Below are positions 8,490 through 16,224 of a stretch of 64,000 bases of DNA, one piece after another. The notes under the pieces were generated by a model. It worked only from the letters and a program-made list of their open reading frames with translations, ran no database searches and was not told where the DNA came from. This DNA is from Sphingomonas faeni (lineage in GTDB: Bacteria; Pseudomonadota; Alphaproteobacteria; Sphingomonadales; Sphingomonadaceae): assembly GCF_030817315.1 (NCBI RefSeq), contig NZ_JAUSZF010000001.1, forward strand, positions 3,429,001 to 3,493,000, in the 5' to 3' direction. Position numbers and translations under genes: made by a program. Within the stretch, counting starts at the first letter, position 1. Every line of letters begins with the position of its first letter.

Positions 8490-9472
8490 GACCGCACCCC
8501 CATCAATTCGGCGTTGAAGTCGACGAAGGGCGGAGTCGGGCGCATGATGCGGACCGACAGGCCTGACGTCGTGTACGCCTCGGCCGCCTTCTGCGCAGCC
8601 GCCTCACCGGGTGCGTTGCCGTCCGCCCCGATCACGACGGAGCGCACGACCGGCGGGAAGATCATCGCTGGCATCATTGACGTACCTGCCGCGACCCAGA
8701 CAGAGCGCCCGAGCCCCTGTGCGAGCGTCAGCCCGTCCTCGAGCCCTTCGCACACGAGGATGCTCGCCGACGGTGGCCCGAGCTGGATGGAGCCGCCGAT
8801 GACGTTGCCCAGGCTGTATTTCACCTTCGGCTTGCGATCTGTGCCCGTCGCCTTGGTTGCAGCCTTGCGCCCGTCCTCCGTCAAATACGTGCGCTGCAGC
8901 GCGACGAGCTCGCCGGCCGCGTCCGTCACGATCGCGATGAGCGTCGGCAGCAGCCCTGGACCGTTCGCGGCCAACACGCCGTTCCCTTCGATCTTGGGCG
9001 GCGGCAGTCGCGAGAACCGCAACGTGTGTGGCAGGTCGATCGTGATCCCGCGTGACCGCAGATAGATCGCTGCCGGCGTCCCTTCGATCGGCACCGACTC
9101 TTTGACGATCCGCTGGGCGATCGGACGCATGTCGGTCTTGGGCTTCGCTGGTGCGCGCTGCTGCTCCAGCTCGCGCAAGGCGCCGCCGTCGAGCATGCCG
9201 ATCGCCTCGCGGGTCTTCACGTTATAGGCTCGCATCACGAAGTCGATGACATCGCCCTGGGCGCCGCACCCGAAGCACTGGAACCGGCGGTCGTCCGCGT
9301 AGATCGTCAGCGACGGCGACTTGTCCGGGTGAAACGGGCAGCAGCCTTTCCACTCACGTCCGGCGCGAGATAGCTTCACGCCCGCCTTGCTCGCGACGCC
9401 GGACACCGGGAAACGGTCGCGGATCTGCTGGGTGACTGCCGCAAAAGCGGTGCTGTCCATGCGCTCGGTCAT
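8486..9472 (-). CDS. CHC2 zinc-finger / Toprim DNA primase
   Basis: A 328-residue primase. The N terminus has the zinc-binding CHC2 pattern (Cys-Cys-Pro-Phe-His-Pro-Asp near residue 45, then Cys-Phe-Gly-Cys near residue 65). The C-terminal half contains a Toprim domain: the Glu in Val-Cys-Glu-Gly-Leu-Glu-Asp-Gly (about residue 240) and the Asp in Ile-Gly-Ala-Asp (about residue 288) are the expected metal-binding residues. It lacks the helicase-interaction domain of chromosomal DnaG, fitting a mobile-element primase paired with its own helicase, whose gene overlaps it by 4 nt. It also overlaps the upstream small gene by 4 nt. Confidence 0.9.
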   Translation of the reverse strand: MTERMDSTAFAAVTQQIRDRFPVSGVASKAGVKLSRAGREWKGCCPFHPDKSPSLTIYADDRRFQCFGCGAQGDVIDFVMRAYNVKTREAIGMLDGGALRELEQQRAPAKPKTDMRPIAQRIVKESVPIEGTPAAIYLRSRGITIDLPHTLRFSRLPPPKIEGNGVLAANGPGLLPTLIAIVTDAAGELVALQRTYLTEDGRKAATKATGTDRKPKVKYSLGNVIGGSIQLGPPSASILVCEGLEDGLTLAQGLGRSVWVAAGTSMMPAMIFPPVVRSVVIGADGNAPGEAAAQKAAEAYTTSGLSVRIMRPTPPFVDFNAELMGVRS

Positions 9473-9801
9473 GCGACACCCCCGATCGGCTCAGGCCGAT
9501 TGATATGGAAAGGCCGCATGCTACGCTCGCCGGGGCGGACATAGGCGATCGGCAGGCGGTGCTTCCGCCAAGCCTTCTCCGCTACAGCGCGGGCGGCGGC
9601 ATAGGACGTGGCACCGCACAACCACTCCGGCTTCTTCCAGACGCCATAACGACGTTCCATCAGTCCGACGCCCCACCCGCCATCCGGGCGTTGCCGGATC
9701 ACGAGCATACGGATCACCGCGAGCCGCGGAGCCTTGCCGGACAGTGCACGATCAGCGCGAGCGCGAACCCATGCAGCTGCCGAGTAAACCTGCGCCGTCA
9801 T
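9469..9801 (-). CDS. hypothetical phage protein
   Basis: A 110-residue basic protein (many Arg, several Trp) overlapping both neighbours by 4 nt (9469-9472 and 9798-9801). No family recognised. The order integrase, AlpA-like, small basic proteins, primase, helicase suggests an early or replication-accessory role, by position only. Confidence 0.6.
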   Translation of the reverse strand: MTAQVYSAAAWVRARADRALSGKAPRLAVIRMLVIRQRPDGGWGVGLMERRYGVWKKPEWLCGATSYAAARAVAEKAWRKHRLPIAYVRPGERSMRPFHINRPEPIGGVA

Positions 9802-10136
9802 GCTGCGCTCTCCCCGTACGATCCGTACAGAATATGGTCGAGGTCTGACCGACCGCGGAACCGCTGGTGCCAGAAGGCGCGCGACGGCTCGAAATGCCCG
9901 AGGGGCTTCGGCACATCGTTGTACCGCGCGACCATGACCGGCAACCCAGTCAGATCAGCAACATCGACGGCGCGCGATGCTGTTGAGGCAAAAGAGCCGA
10001 CTCCTGTACCTGCGGCCTCCAACGACCCGCCAGGCACCTCCTCACCCTGCACGGTGGCGTGCCACTGGTCGGGGTTCAGCTGCTCGATGACGATCGCGCG
10101 GACGATCTCACCGGGGAATGTGCAAAGGGAGGTCAT
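9798..10136 (-). CDS. hypothetical phage protein
   Basis: A 112-residue protein. The start at ATG 10136 is chosen because it overlaps the stop of the upstream gene (ATGA, 10133-10136). The longer frame to 10298 would overlap that gene fully and begins with noncoding-looking sequence. The N-terminal half is beta-rich, the C-terminal half contains Trp-His-Gln-Arg-Phe-Arg-Gly-Arg. Nothing recognisable as a domain. Confidence 0.6.
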   Translation of the reverse strand: MTSLCTFPGEIVRAIVIEQLNPDQWHATVQGEEVPGGSLEAAGTGVGSFASTASRAVDVADLTGLPVMVARYNDVPKPLGHFEPSRAFWHQRFRGRSDLDHILYGSYGESAA

Positions 10137-10426
10137 GCCGCGTCCTCCTGTCGGTCGAGAACGGTGGCGCGCCAGACGATAGCGTTGGCACCCGAGACGT
10201 TCCGCCGGCGGAGACCGGTGTCCCGGATCATCCCCTTCTTGAGCAGCTCGGTGAACCGCGGCTGGAGCGAATACCGCTTGTAGTCTGCGATCGCGCACGT
10301 CTCATCGACCGTCAGACCGTCGGGATGGGCGCAGAGTACCTTGTGGACGATCGCGCGGAGGTGATCGGCCATCGGGGCGATACCTGCATACGCCGCGGCG
10401 CTGGTGTCAGTACGATGCCGGCTCAT
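10133..10426 (-). CDS. small winged-helix-like DNA-binding protein (putative)
   Basis: A 97-residue protein whose residues 20-75 have the alternation of a winged helix: a helix, 'GLTVDETCAIADYKRYSLQP' as a possible helix-turn-helix, then a short 'RDTGLRR' wing ending in Trp-Arg. Similar small proteins occur in the replication region of phages. It overlaps both neighbours by 4 nt. The DNA-binding assignment is from pattern only. Confidence 0.55.
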   Translation of the reverse strand: MSRHRTDTSAAAYAGIAPMADHLRAIVHKVLCAHPDGLTVDETCAIADYKRYSLQPRFTELLKKGMIRDTGLRRRNVSGANAIVWRATVLDRQEDAA

Positions 10427-10611
10427 GCGTCGCCTCCATCGGCGAGAGGGGGAAGGCCGTGCTTGTCGAGCAAGATCACGAGCCAGTTGCGCTGTTTCTC
10501 GGTCAGGGGGTTCGCATCGAATGCGACGCGGCCGAGAAACTGACCCTCACGAGGCTTGAGGGTGACGCCGGCGGTGAGCAGCGACATCGCGGATTGCTGA
10601 TGGTTAACCAC
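10423..10611 (-). CDS. small hypothetical phage protein
   Basis: A 62-residue protein read from a GTG at 10611. I prefer this start to the upstream ATG at 10650 and the internal ATG at 10587 because GGGAGGTGG lies 3-11 bases before it and the GTG overlaps the stop of the upstream gene by 8 nt. The chain contains 'LTEKQRNWLVILLDKHGLP', which looks like a single amphipathic helix also seen in small phage proteins. Function unknown. Confidence 0.6.
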   Translation of the reverse strand: MVNHQQSAMSLLTAGVTLKPREGQFLGRVAFDANPLTEKQRNWLVILLDKHGLPPLADGGDA

Positions 10612-10810
10612 GGGCCACCTCCCATGCCATTTCGGCGATGAGATTGGCACGCTGACCGACCAGGCCGAACGGACGAAGCCGTTGCAGACGGAGTACGGTC
10701 GCGCTATCTGTGTTGGCGTTGCTGTTGATGAATTCGGTGAGGGGGCGCGCTGTGGTAGGGGCGCCCCTTCGCTTATCTGGCTGCGGCGCCAGAGCCGTTG
10801 CTGTCATCAT
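10604..10810 (-). CDS. small hypothetical phage protein
   Basis: A 68-residue, mostly helical and basic protein that sits 6 bases downstream of the AlpA-like gene and overlaps the next gene by 8 nt. Two consecutive ATG codons open the frame. There is no signal peptide and no motif that I recognise. It is part of the same early transcript as its neighbours. Confidence 0.5.
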   Translation of the reverse strand: MMTATALAPQPDKRRGAPTTARPLTEFINSNANTDSATVLRLQRLRPFGLVGQRANLIAEMAWEVARG

Positions 10811-10816
10811 GCTCGA

Positions 10817-10978
10817 TCACGCAGCCTGCAGCAGCTTGAGCAGGCTATCGACCTTGACGAGACGCCGCCGGCCGACCGCAACCGTATCGACTTCGTTCGA
10901 TCCAATCAGCTCGTAGAGCTTCGTTTTTCCGATGCCTGACATTGCGCAGGCCTCTTTAACTGTCGCCGTGACTTTCAT
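10817..10978 (-). CDS. AlpA/excisionase-like helix-turn-helix protein
   Basis: A 53-residue protein. It begins Met-Lys-Val-Thr and contains 'MSGIGKTKLYELIGSNEV' as helix-turn-helix and 'VGRRRLVKVDSLLKLL' as the wing and final helix, the usual arrangement of AlpA and MerR-type excisionase proteins, which bind DNA at integrase or attachment sites and at phage promoters. A GGAGG ribosome binding site lies 7 bases before the ATG at 10978. Its place near the integrase gene suggests that it directs excision or switches on the replication genes downstream. Confidence 0.85.
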   Translation of the reverse strand: MKVTATVKEACAMSGIGKTKLYELIGSNEVDTVAVGRRRLVKVDSLLKLLQAA

Positions 10979-11101
10979 ATTCGATCCTCCGGTCAACCGC
11001 GGCGGCTAGCGAGCCACAGCGGAACGACTGAAGGTTTCGGCCAAGATCGAGCGCGTGTCGGTCGGATGGGGTCGGAAAGGGTCGCGAATCGAATTAACGA
11101 C

Positions 11102-11932
11102 CTATCGGATCTCCGCCCATAGGCGTGACGCCCGCTCTCGGACGGCCGTCTCGCCCGCCTCGTAGGAGTTGGCCACCAGCCAGTCATGCATGGCTTTTTC
11201 GATGTCCGCCTGTGCCTTGGGGTCTAGATCACCAACGTACAATTGGCGGGCCATTTCGACGAGTAGAGGCTCCCAGAACGCATGTGGCTTGCGGCCGCCC
11301 TTGGTCGCGGGCGGGGCGGGTGTTGGGGTAGCCGGGGCGGCACCTTGTGCATCGGGTTGCCCGACAGAGACCGCAGACTGGGGCGTCGGCTCCGGCCAGC
11401 CGGCGATGGCGATGCGGTTCTCGATGTCCTCCCTCGACATCCTGATACCAGAGTAGGTGACTCGAGCGTGCGGATGGCGCTGGTCGGCCAACGTGTGGGT
11501 GATCTCGCTCGATGCCCACATGGTCGTTTGGTCGGCTTCTGAGGTGTTGATTGCGTGCCAATCTCGCGGCGTGAGCACGTAATTGGTGACCCTGATCTTA
11601 TGGAGGGGCAATTGCTCCGCGCTTACCGGACGATAGGTCGGGTTGACCCTGTATGCGACGAGGGGGCTAGCAGAGCCGTCCTCGGATGCAGACGGTGGTG
11701 CCGGCGCCTGCTGTGCCTCTGGTTTGCCGGTCCCGTTATTTTCCGTTTGTTTAATCGCGGCAGGTTTGTCTTCCCACCGGGTTGCCTCGAGCGATAGCGT
11801 GGAAAGCTGTTCGTGGATGATCCAGGCCGAAAGCTGGAACATGGCTTCGACTGAAACGATGCTGTCAGCCTCGACGTACGAGGCCACCAGTCGCTCTGCT
11901 GCGGCCGGAGTGATCCATGTCGTATCAGCCAT
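11102..11932 (-). CDS. hypothetical protein, phage early region
   Basis: A 276-residue protein starting at the ATG at 11932, which overlaps the stop of the integrase gene by 8 nt. The first 65 residues are helical, residues 65-90 and 200-225 are Ala/Pro-rich linkers, and the C-terminal 60 residues form another helical block with several Trp. No catalytic motif seen. The gap to the AlpA-like gene (10979-11101, 123 bp) is long enough for that gene's own promoter. Confidence 0.55.
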   Translation of the reverse strand: MADTTWITPAAAERLVASYVEADSIVSVEAMFQLSAWIIHEQLSTLSLEATRWEDKPAAIKQTENNGTGKPEAQQAPAPPSASEDGSASPLVAYRVNPTYRPVSAEQLPLHKIRVTNYVLTPRDWHAINTSEADQTTMWASSEITHTLADQRHPHARVTYSGIRMSREDIENRIAIAGWPEPTPQSAVSVGQPDAQGAAPATPTPAPPATKGGRKPHAFWEPLLVEMARQLYVGDLDPKAQADIEKAMHDWLVANSYEAGETAVRERASRLWAEIR

Positions 11933-13139
11933 TCTGGCTAACCCGCCCGGTAACAAACTCGCCCCAAGCTTCGAGCAGGTCCCGCCGCATGTCGATGAAT
12001 TTGGTTCGCTTGTACGCGGCGATCACCTGATCAGATACCTTGTGTGAGATCGCGGCTTCAGCAACGGGATCTGGCACATGGGGCATCTTCTCCGCGGCCC
12101 AATCCCGGAGTGAGCTACGGAAGCCGTGGACGGCATCGCTAATTCCTGAGTCGCGCAATACCTTAATCATGGTCATGTCTGAGATTACCTTCCCGGACTT
12201 ACCAGCGAATACGAGTTGATCCGGCTTCGCGTCTTCCGGCTTGATTGACCGAAGGATAGCCATCGCGGGTTCGTTCAAAGTGACCGTGTGCGCCTCGCCT
12301 TCCTTCATTATATCGGCGGGCCTGTTCCAGAGGCGCTTTTCGAGGTCGAAATGCCCCCAGCGCGTGAACCGTGTTTCGCCAGAGCGCGCTGCGGTGAGGA
12401 TTGTGAGCATCAACGCGGTTCGACCTGTGGTCGGCGGTGCGGCACGAAGCGCTGCCATCAGCGCCGGCACGTCGGCGTACGGCATCGCAGGAAAGTGACC
12501 TCCGCGCCCTTGGCGTGCGAGGCCCATGGTAACGGACGCGCCCGGCGGTTCGGATGTTCGCCACCCTTTAGATTTGGCGAAATGCAGCACTGTCCCGATC
12601 CGCTGGCGGACCTTGCGCGCCATGACAGGAATATCTTGCCAGATAGGCGCCAGGGTATCTCGAACGTGTGAGGCCTCGATCGTGTCGACACGGTGCTTAC
12701 CCAGCAAGCCGTACGCATGCTCATTCAAGGACGCGAGGAAGGAGGCAGCATGCTTTGCCGTCCAGCCGCCCTTCAGTTCGGCGTGGCAGGCGATGGCGGC
12801 TTCCTGGAACGTTGGGACCTTCTTACGCTCGCGGTCACGCTCTACGATCGGATCGAGTCCCGCCTTCGTGAACTTTCGGAGAAGCGTTGCCTTTTCGCGA
12901 GCCTCGGTCAGGGAGAGGATTCGACGATTAAGGAGGGGCGGCGCGTTCTCCTCATCCTTGTCGCGCTTCGGGGTTAGATCGACTGCCCCAAGGCCAACAT
13001 CGCGACGCGTACCGTCTTGCTGCACCCGGAGCAGCCATGACCGTGCGCCGGAGGGCTTGACCAGCAGATAGAGCCCGGCGCCATCGGCGTGGCGCCCCGC
13101 TTTTGCGTTCTTGACCGTCAGTGTCGTCAGCTTGCCCAT
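11925..13139 (-). CDS. int: P4-type tyrosine recombinase (integrase)
   Basis: A 404-residue site-specific recombinase that inserts and excises the element. The N terminus is a DUF4102-like arm-binding domain ('ADGAGLYLLVKPSGARSWLLR'). The catalytic residues of the family are all present: Arg in Ala-Ala-Arg-Ser-Gly-Glu (about residue 252), His-x2-Arg in His-Gly-Phe-Arg (about 340), His in Ile-Ser-His (about 364) and the nucleophile Tyr in Ala-Tyr-Lys-Arg-Thr (about 374). Length is normal for the family. It is the rightmost gene of the element, so one attachment site should lie to its right, between 13140 and about 13700. No tRNA is there. Confidence 0.95.
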   Translation of the reverse strand: MGKLTTLTVKNAKAGRHADGAGLYLLVKPSGARSWLLRVQQDGTRRDVGLGAVDLTPKRDKDEENAPPLLNRRILSLTEAREKATLLRKFTKAGLDPIVERDRERKKVPTFQEAAIACHAELKGGWTAKHAASFLASLNEHAYGLLGKHRVDTIEASHVRDTLAPIWQDIPVMARKVRQRIGTVLHFAKSKGWRTSEPPGASVTMGLARQGRGGHFPAMPYADVPALMAALRAAPPTTGRTALMLTILTAARSGETRFTRWGHFDLEKRLWNRPADIMKEGEAHTVTLNEPAMAILRSIKPEDAKPDQLVFAGKSGKVISDMTMIKVLRDSGISDAVHGFRSSLRDWAAEKMPHVPDPVAEAAISHKVSDQVIAAYKRTKFIDMRRDLLEAWGEFVTGRVSQNG

Positions 13140-13701
13140 ATGCCCTCATCCGTTCCCTCATAATAACACGGCTGATGGCGAACGCTAGCGAACAATGGCG
13201 GAACATATGGGCCCTTCATGTTCCGCCACACGAGGAGGGGACGGCCGGGGGCGATCTATGGCGAACAGGTAGTTATGATCCTCACGGGGCATCCAGCGCT
13301 TTATCCTTTGACACCGAAACCGGACCTCCGTGACAGGAGTACGCCTTGGGCGTGCTTCGCCTTTGCCGGCGGCAGATCGCTGTGTTCCATGGGAATGTGG
13401 GTCTACGCGGACTGCTGAACCATCAATCGGCCGCCTCTCACAGGCGACATGCCGTGCGAGGAATGGCTGAACGCAATGGCACGCAGCTCGAATCCTTCCG
13501 GACTTTGCTTGCCGGGCCTTCCAGAATACCTTGCGGAGCAAGGGTATGTCCGGCTGGTGAGCAGACCGAGTCGCGTGAAGGACTGCACATTCTTAAGATA
13601 ATCGCGGGTCGCCTCCCCTGGCGTACGGCGCCACAGGTGCCTTCCTTGGCGCCATCTATTGGCATCGACATCCGGGTCAAGCCGGGCGCTGCTGGTGCGT
13701 C
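13140..13701. other. gene-free stretch, expected to hold one attachment site
   Basis: About 560 bases between the integrase start and the decayed RloC-like gene. Several open frames exist on both strands but none has a ribosome binding site, motif or believable composition. The integrase promoter and the element's right-hand attachment site should be here. I see no tRNA gene and no obvious core direct repeat, because the left end of the element is outside the window. Confidence 0.5.
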
Positions 13702-14290
13702 ACGCTGACAGCGATCAAGCGTATCGAAGGCCTAGGTGTTTTCGGCGATTTCGCAGCGGCGGCGGAGCTGCCCGAATTCGGCCGCTACAACGTCGTTTAT
13801 GGTGAGAACGGCTCAGGCAAGACGACACTCTCTCGACTTTTCGGCTGCCTGCAGGCCGGCGAGCATTCTGAATATACCGACCTTCAATTCTCGATCGACA
13901 GTCAGTCTGGGGCGCTCGTCAGAGGGCAGCGCTATGCGCGAAATTCGCGTGTTCAACTCGGACTATGTGAAAACGAATATCGGACAGTTTCACGCTCCGC
14001 TCCGTCCTATCCTCATCATTGGTGAATAGAACAAGGCGCTTGCGGATGACGTAGTCGCCGAGAAAAAACGTCATAGCGATCGGAGTGCCGCGATCGATGT
14101 CGCTCAAACGGCTATAGCCGAACTGGAGAGTGACAAAGGGAAGGTCTTTGCGGCCATCAAAGTCTCTTACGAAACCAAACAGGCGCAGGTTTCGAGCGAG
14201 TATGCCGGCGGCGCGCAGATGACCGGGCGGCTGCGCGATTTCCTGGGTCGTACCGATCTACGGTTCGAATCCAGGTTCGGCCGTCACGGC
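13702..14290 (+). pseudogene. decayed AAA_13 ATPase (RloC-like anticodon nuclease remnant)
   Basis: Conceptual translation from about 13705 gives an AAA_13-type N terminus: a 'GVFGDF' strand, then 'LPEFGRYNVVYGENGSGKTTLSRLF' carrying a perfect Walker A (Gly-Glu-Asn-Gly-Ser-Gly-Lys-Thr-Thr). Near 13930 the frame shifts by one base and continues as 'IRVFNSDYV' and 'PILIIGE', both hallmarks of the family. An in-frame TAG (14027-14029) then replaces the usual second Glu of Gly-Glu-Glu-Asn-Lys. Coiled-coil-like sequence continues to about 14275 and stops. The start codon position reads ACG and the zinc-hook, distal ATPase half and nuclease part are gone. RloC proteins cleave tRNA on DNA damage or phage attack; this copy cannot. 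Confidence 0.8.
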
Positions 14291-14405
14291 GTCGTCACTC
14301 TCGTCACCGAGATGCTGTCACGGCATTGTACCGCACCAGCGTTATGCCGCCGTCGGGTCCGGCATCGCGGATCGGAGCGGCTTCGGACCGTGCTGAACGG
14401 TCGGG

Positions 14406-14639
14406 TTATTCGGAATTCGTAATCCAGTCTTCGAATTCATCGATTGTTTCGAATGCGGGCGGATGAACGATCGGGACCATCCCGAATGTCGCTTCGACGA
14501 ACCACCGTCCGGCAAGTTCGGGATGAATGTCGCTCAGGCGTGTGATCACGGCCAACAGCCGGCCATCACGGAAGACCAAGCTGCCCTCCTGATCGGGCGA
14601 GCTGCTGTCCAGGGTCACGGCTTGGAAAGAGAGCACCAC
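14406..14639 (-). CDS. small protein coupled to a Crp/Fnr gene
   Basis: A 77-residue protein starting at the GTG at 14639, whose G is the last base of the Crp gene's TAG stop (TAGTG). The sequence begins Val-Val-Leu-Ser-Phe-Gln-Ala-Val and contains 'VFRDGRLLAVITRLSD' and 'GRWFVEATFG', a compact alpha/beta pattern with normal composition. I do not know the family. Tight coupling implies a functional link with the regulator. The longer open frame up to 14978 lies antisense to nothing but overlaps the Crp gene and is not credible. Confidence 0.6.
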   Translation of the reverse strand: MVLSFQAVTLDSSSPDQEGSLVFRDGRLLAVITRLSDIHPELAGRWFVEATFGMVPIVHPPAFETIDEFEDWITNSE

Positions 14640-15370
14640 TAGGCCGCTCCGTGCAGATAGCTCGGATCGAAATCTCCGATCCGGCAAAGTTGCGACCAGT
14701 CGACGATTTTCACTTCCGGTTTGTCGGCAGCGATGAGCCCATTGCGCGCCAATTCGTGGAGCACGCGGTTTACATGGACCGCGGACAAGCCGGTGGCGTC
14801 GGCGATCTGGTGTTGAGTCATCGGCAGTTCGCACCGTTCCGGCGGTCCCAGCCCTGCGTTTTCGCGTCGGAACGCAAATTCGCACAGCATGTGCGCAATC
14901 CGCGACGTCACATCGCGCTTGCCCACGTTCAGCACCCATTCGCGGTATATCGACGCGTCGATCAACGTGTCGCGCCACAATGCCTCAGCGATATTGGGCC
15001 TGAGTTTCAGGATACGGCGAAACTCGGCCAGGGGAACGACACCGATGGTCGCACTGGTGATCGTTTGAACGAAGTGGTCCGCAGATCCGAGCAGCAGTTG
15101 CTGTGCGTCTAGAATGTCGCCGGGGAGATGGAACGAAACGATCTGTCTCGCTCCTCCCGCGGTGATCTTGTATCGACATGCGTAGCCGTCCAGCAGAACC
15201 TGAAGACTCGTTGCTGCCTCACCCTGTCTTACGAGATCATGGTTCGCCGGGGCGGTGTTCACGGTAAACACCAAGGAGCCCAAAGCGTCTCGATCGGATT
15301 GATCGAGTATCCCCAGGCTTTGTAGTTTATCGGTTATCGTGGTCAGTGCATTCGCGTGTTGGGCGACCAT
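14639..15370 (-). CDS. Crp/Fnr-family regulator (subfamily A, copy 1)
   Basis: A 243-residue transcription regulator: cyclic-nucleotide-binding-like beta barrel (about 25-150), dimerisation helix, then a winged helix-turn-helix whose recognition part reads 'GLSAVHVNRVLHEL'. The C terminus ends 'GDFDPSYLHGAA'. It has no N-terminal Cys cluster, so it is not an oxygen-sensing Fnr, and the effector is unknown. The same recognition signature (Val-His-Val-Asn-Arg) and 'FDPxYL' tail recur in the genes at 17626 and 21135, so the three form a subfamily. It is followed by a coupled 77-residue gene. Confidence 0.9.
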   Translation of the reverse strand: MVAQHANALTTITDKLQSLGILDQSDRDALGSLVFTVNTAPANHDLVRQGEAATSLQVLLDGYACRYKITAGGARQIVSFHLPGDILDAQQLLLGSADHFVQTITSATIGVVPLAEFRRILKLRPNIAEALWRDTLIDASIYREWVLNVGKRDVTSRIAHMLCEFAFRRENAGLGPPERCELPMTQHQIADATGLSAVHVNRVLHELARNGLIAADKPEVKIVDWSQLCRIGDFDPSYLHGAA

Positions 15371-15424
15371 CGTTTCCTCAGTGGAAGGGTATCAGATACA
15401 GTACAGACGACAGGAAATGGTGTA

Positions 15425-15586
15425 TCAGTTCTGCGTTGCCAATGGTGCTTGGTTTGGTTTTGTCTGCACGGCCGGCTTGTGTACGTTTTCGTCGAAAAGG
15501 ATGAGCAGGACCGCCATCAGGATGGATCCAATTGCTAGGCCGATCAGCATTCCGCGTTGCGGTCGGGCATCGTTCTTCTTCGCCAT
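15425..15586 (-). CDS. small single-pass membrane protein
   Basis: A 53-residue protein: basic N terminus (Met-Ala-Lys-Lys-Asn-Asp), one hydrophobic helix of about 18 residues (14-31), then a polar tail of about 20 residues. A GGAAAATAGG stretch precedes the ATG at 15586. Proteins of this size and layout are frequent in sphingomonad genomes and usually unannotated. It lies upstream of the first Crp gene in the same orientation, separated by 54 bases, so both may be in one transcript. Confidence 0.6.
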   Translation of the reverse strand: MAKKNDARPQRGMLIGLAIGSILMAVLLILFDENVHKPAVQTKPNQAPLATQN

Positions 15587-15660
15587 CCTATTTTCCGTCT
15601 GATTGCCAGCCGTCCGTGAAGAGTCGATCTGACTCGCGGAGGATAAAGGACCGTTGTTAC

Positions 15661-16224
15661 TTACGAGAACGTCTCCGGAGGGCTCAATGCAAGCATATCG
15701 GCGTCGCCGGGCTTCGCCTCATCCTTGGAACGTCTCGCGCGAAAGACGAGTATGGTCGCGGTCGTGAGCCCCGCCAGGACTGCGGCTTTCGTGACGAGCC
15801 CCTTCTTATTGTGCTTCCATTCCGCCCGTGCGCCCATCTCTGCCGGGATGTTCGGCACATGGCCCTTGCCGAGATCGTCGATCACGCCTTCGACGACGTT
15901 CAGCCGGTCCGCGCCCATCAGGAGCAGCCAGTGCAGCCAGTCGGACTCGCTGCGACGAAAGGCGTAGCGACGGATCATCCCGCTGATGCCACTCGGCGGC
16001 GTCGATGTGCCGATGACGGCCGGACGTCGGTTGTGTTCGACCGACTGGAGGATTTCGACGTCGGCATCCTGTTGCGTCGGTCGGGTCCATGTCAGCCCGC
16101 GCGTTTCCTGGGCTTCGCGGTGCCGAATGGGAAAGGTCGGGTCGTTGTCCGAATTCGCATCAGCGCCCCACCCGCGGATCGTCGAAGTATCGACAAGATT
16201 CTCGCTCACTGCCGTTCTCCTCAT
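15661..16224 (-). CDS. conserved hypothetical protein linked to an alcohol dehydrogenase
   Basis: A 187-residue protein whose ATG overlaps the TGA of the upstream alcohol dehydrogenase gene (16221-16224). The first 75 residues are polar and probably disordered, the middle has a helical 'SDWLHWLLLMGADRLNVVEGVIDDL' segment, and residues 140-165 are hydrophobic enough for one membrane helix followed by a basic stretch. I recall similar proteins next to this dehydrogenase in other sphingomonads, but no function is known to me. Confidence 0.65.
   Translation of the reverse strand: MRRTAVSENLVDTSTIRGWGADANSDNDPTFPIRHREAQETRGLTWTRPTQQDADVEILQSVEHNRRPAVIGTSTPPSGISGMIRRYAFRRSESDWLHWLLLMGADRLNVVEGVIDDLGKGHVPNIPAEMGARAEWKHNKKGLVTKAAVLAGLTTATILVFRARRSKDEAKPGDADMLALSPPETFS

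Noticed and set aside
14262..14272. GGTTCGAATCC, as in a tRNA T-loop
   Set aside because: No acceptor, D or anticodon arm can be built around it, and the flanking bases do not pair. It is coding sequence of the RloC-like remnant.
14640..14978. Upper half of the longer frame ending at 14406
   Set aside because: Overlaps the Crp DNA-binding domain in another frame and is Arg-rich shadow sequence; only the part from GTG 14639 looks real.
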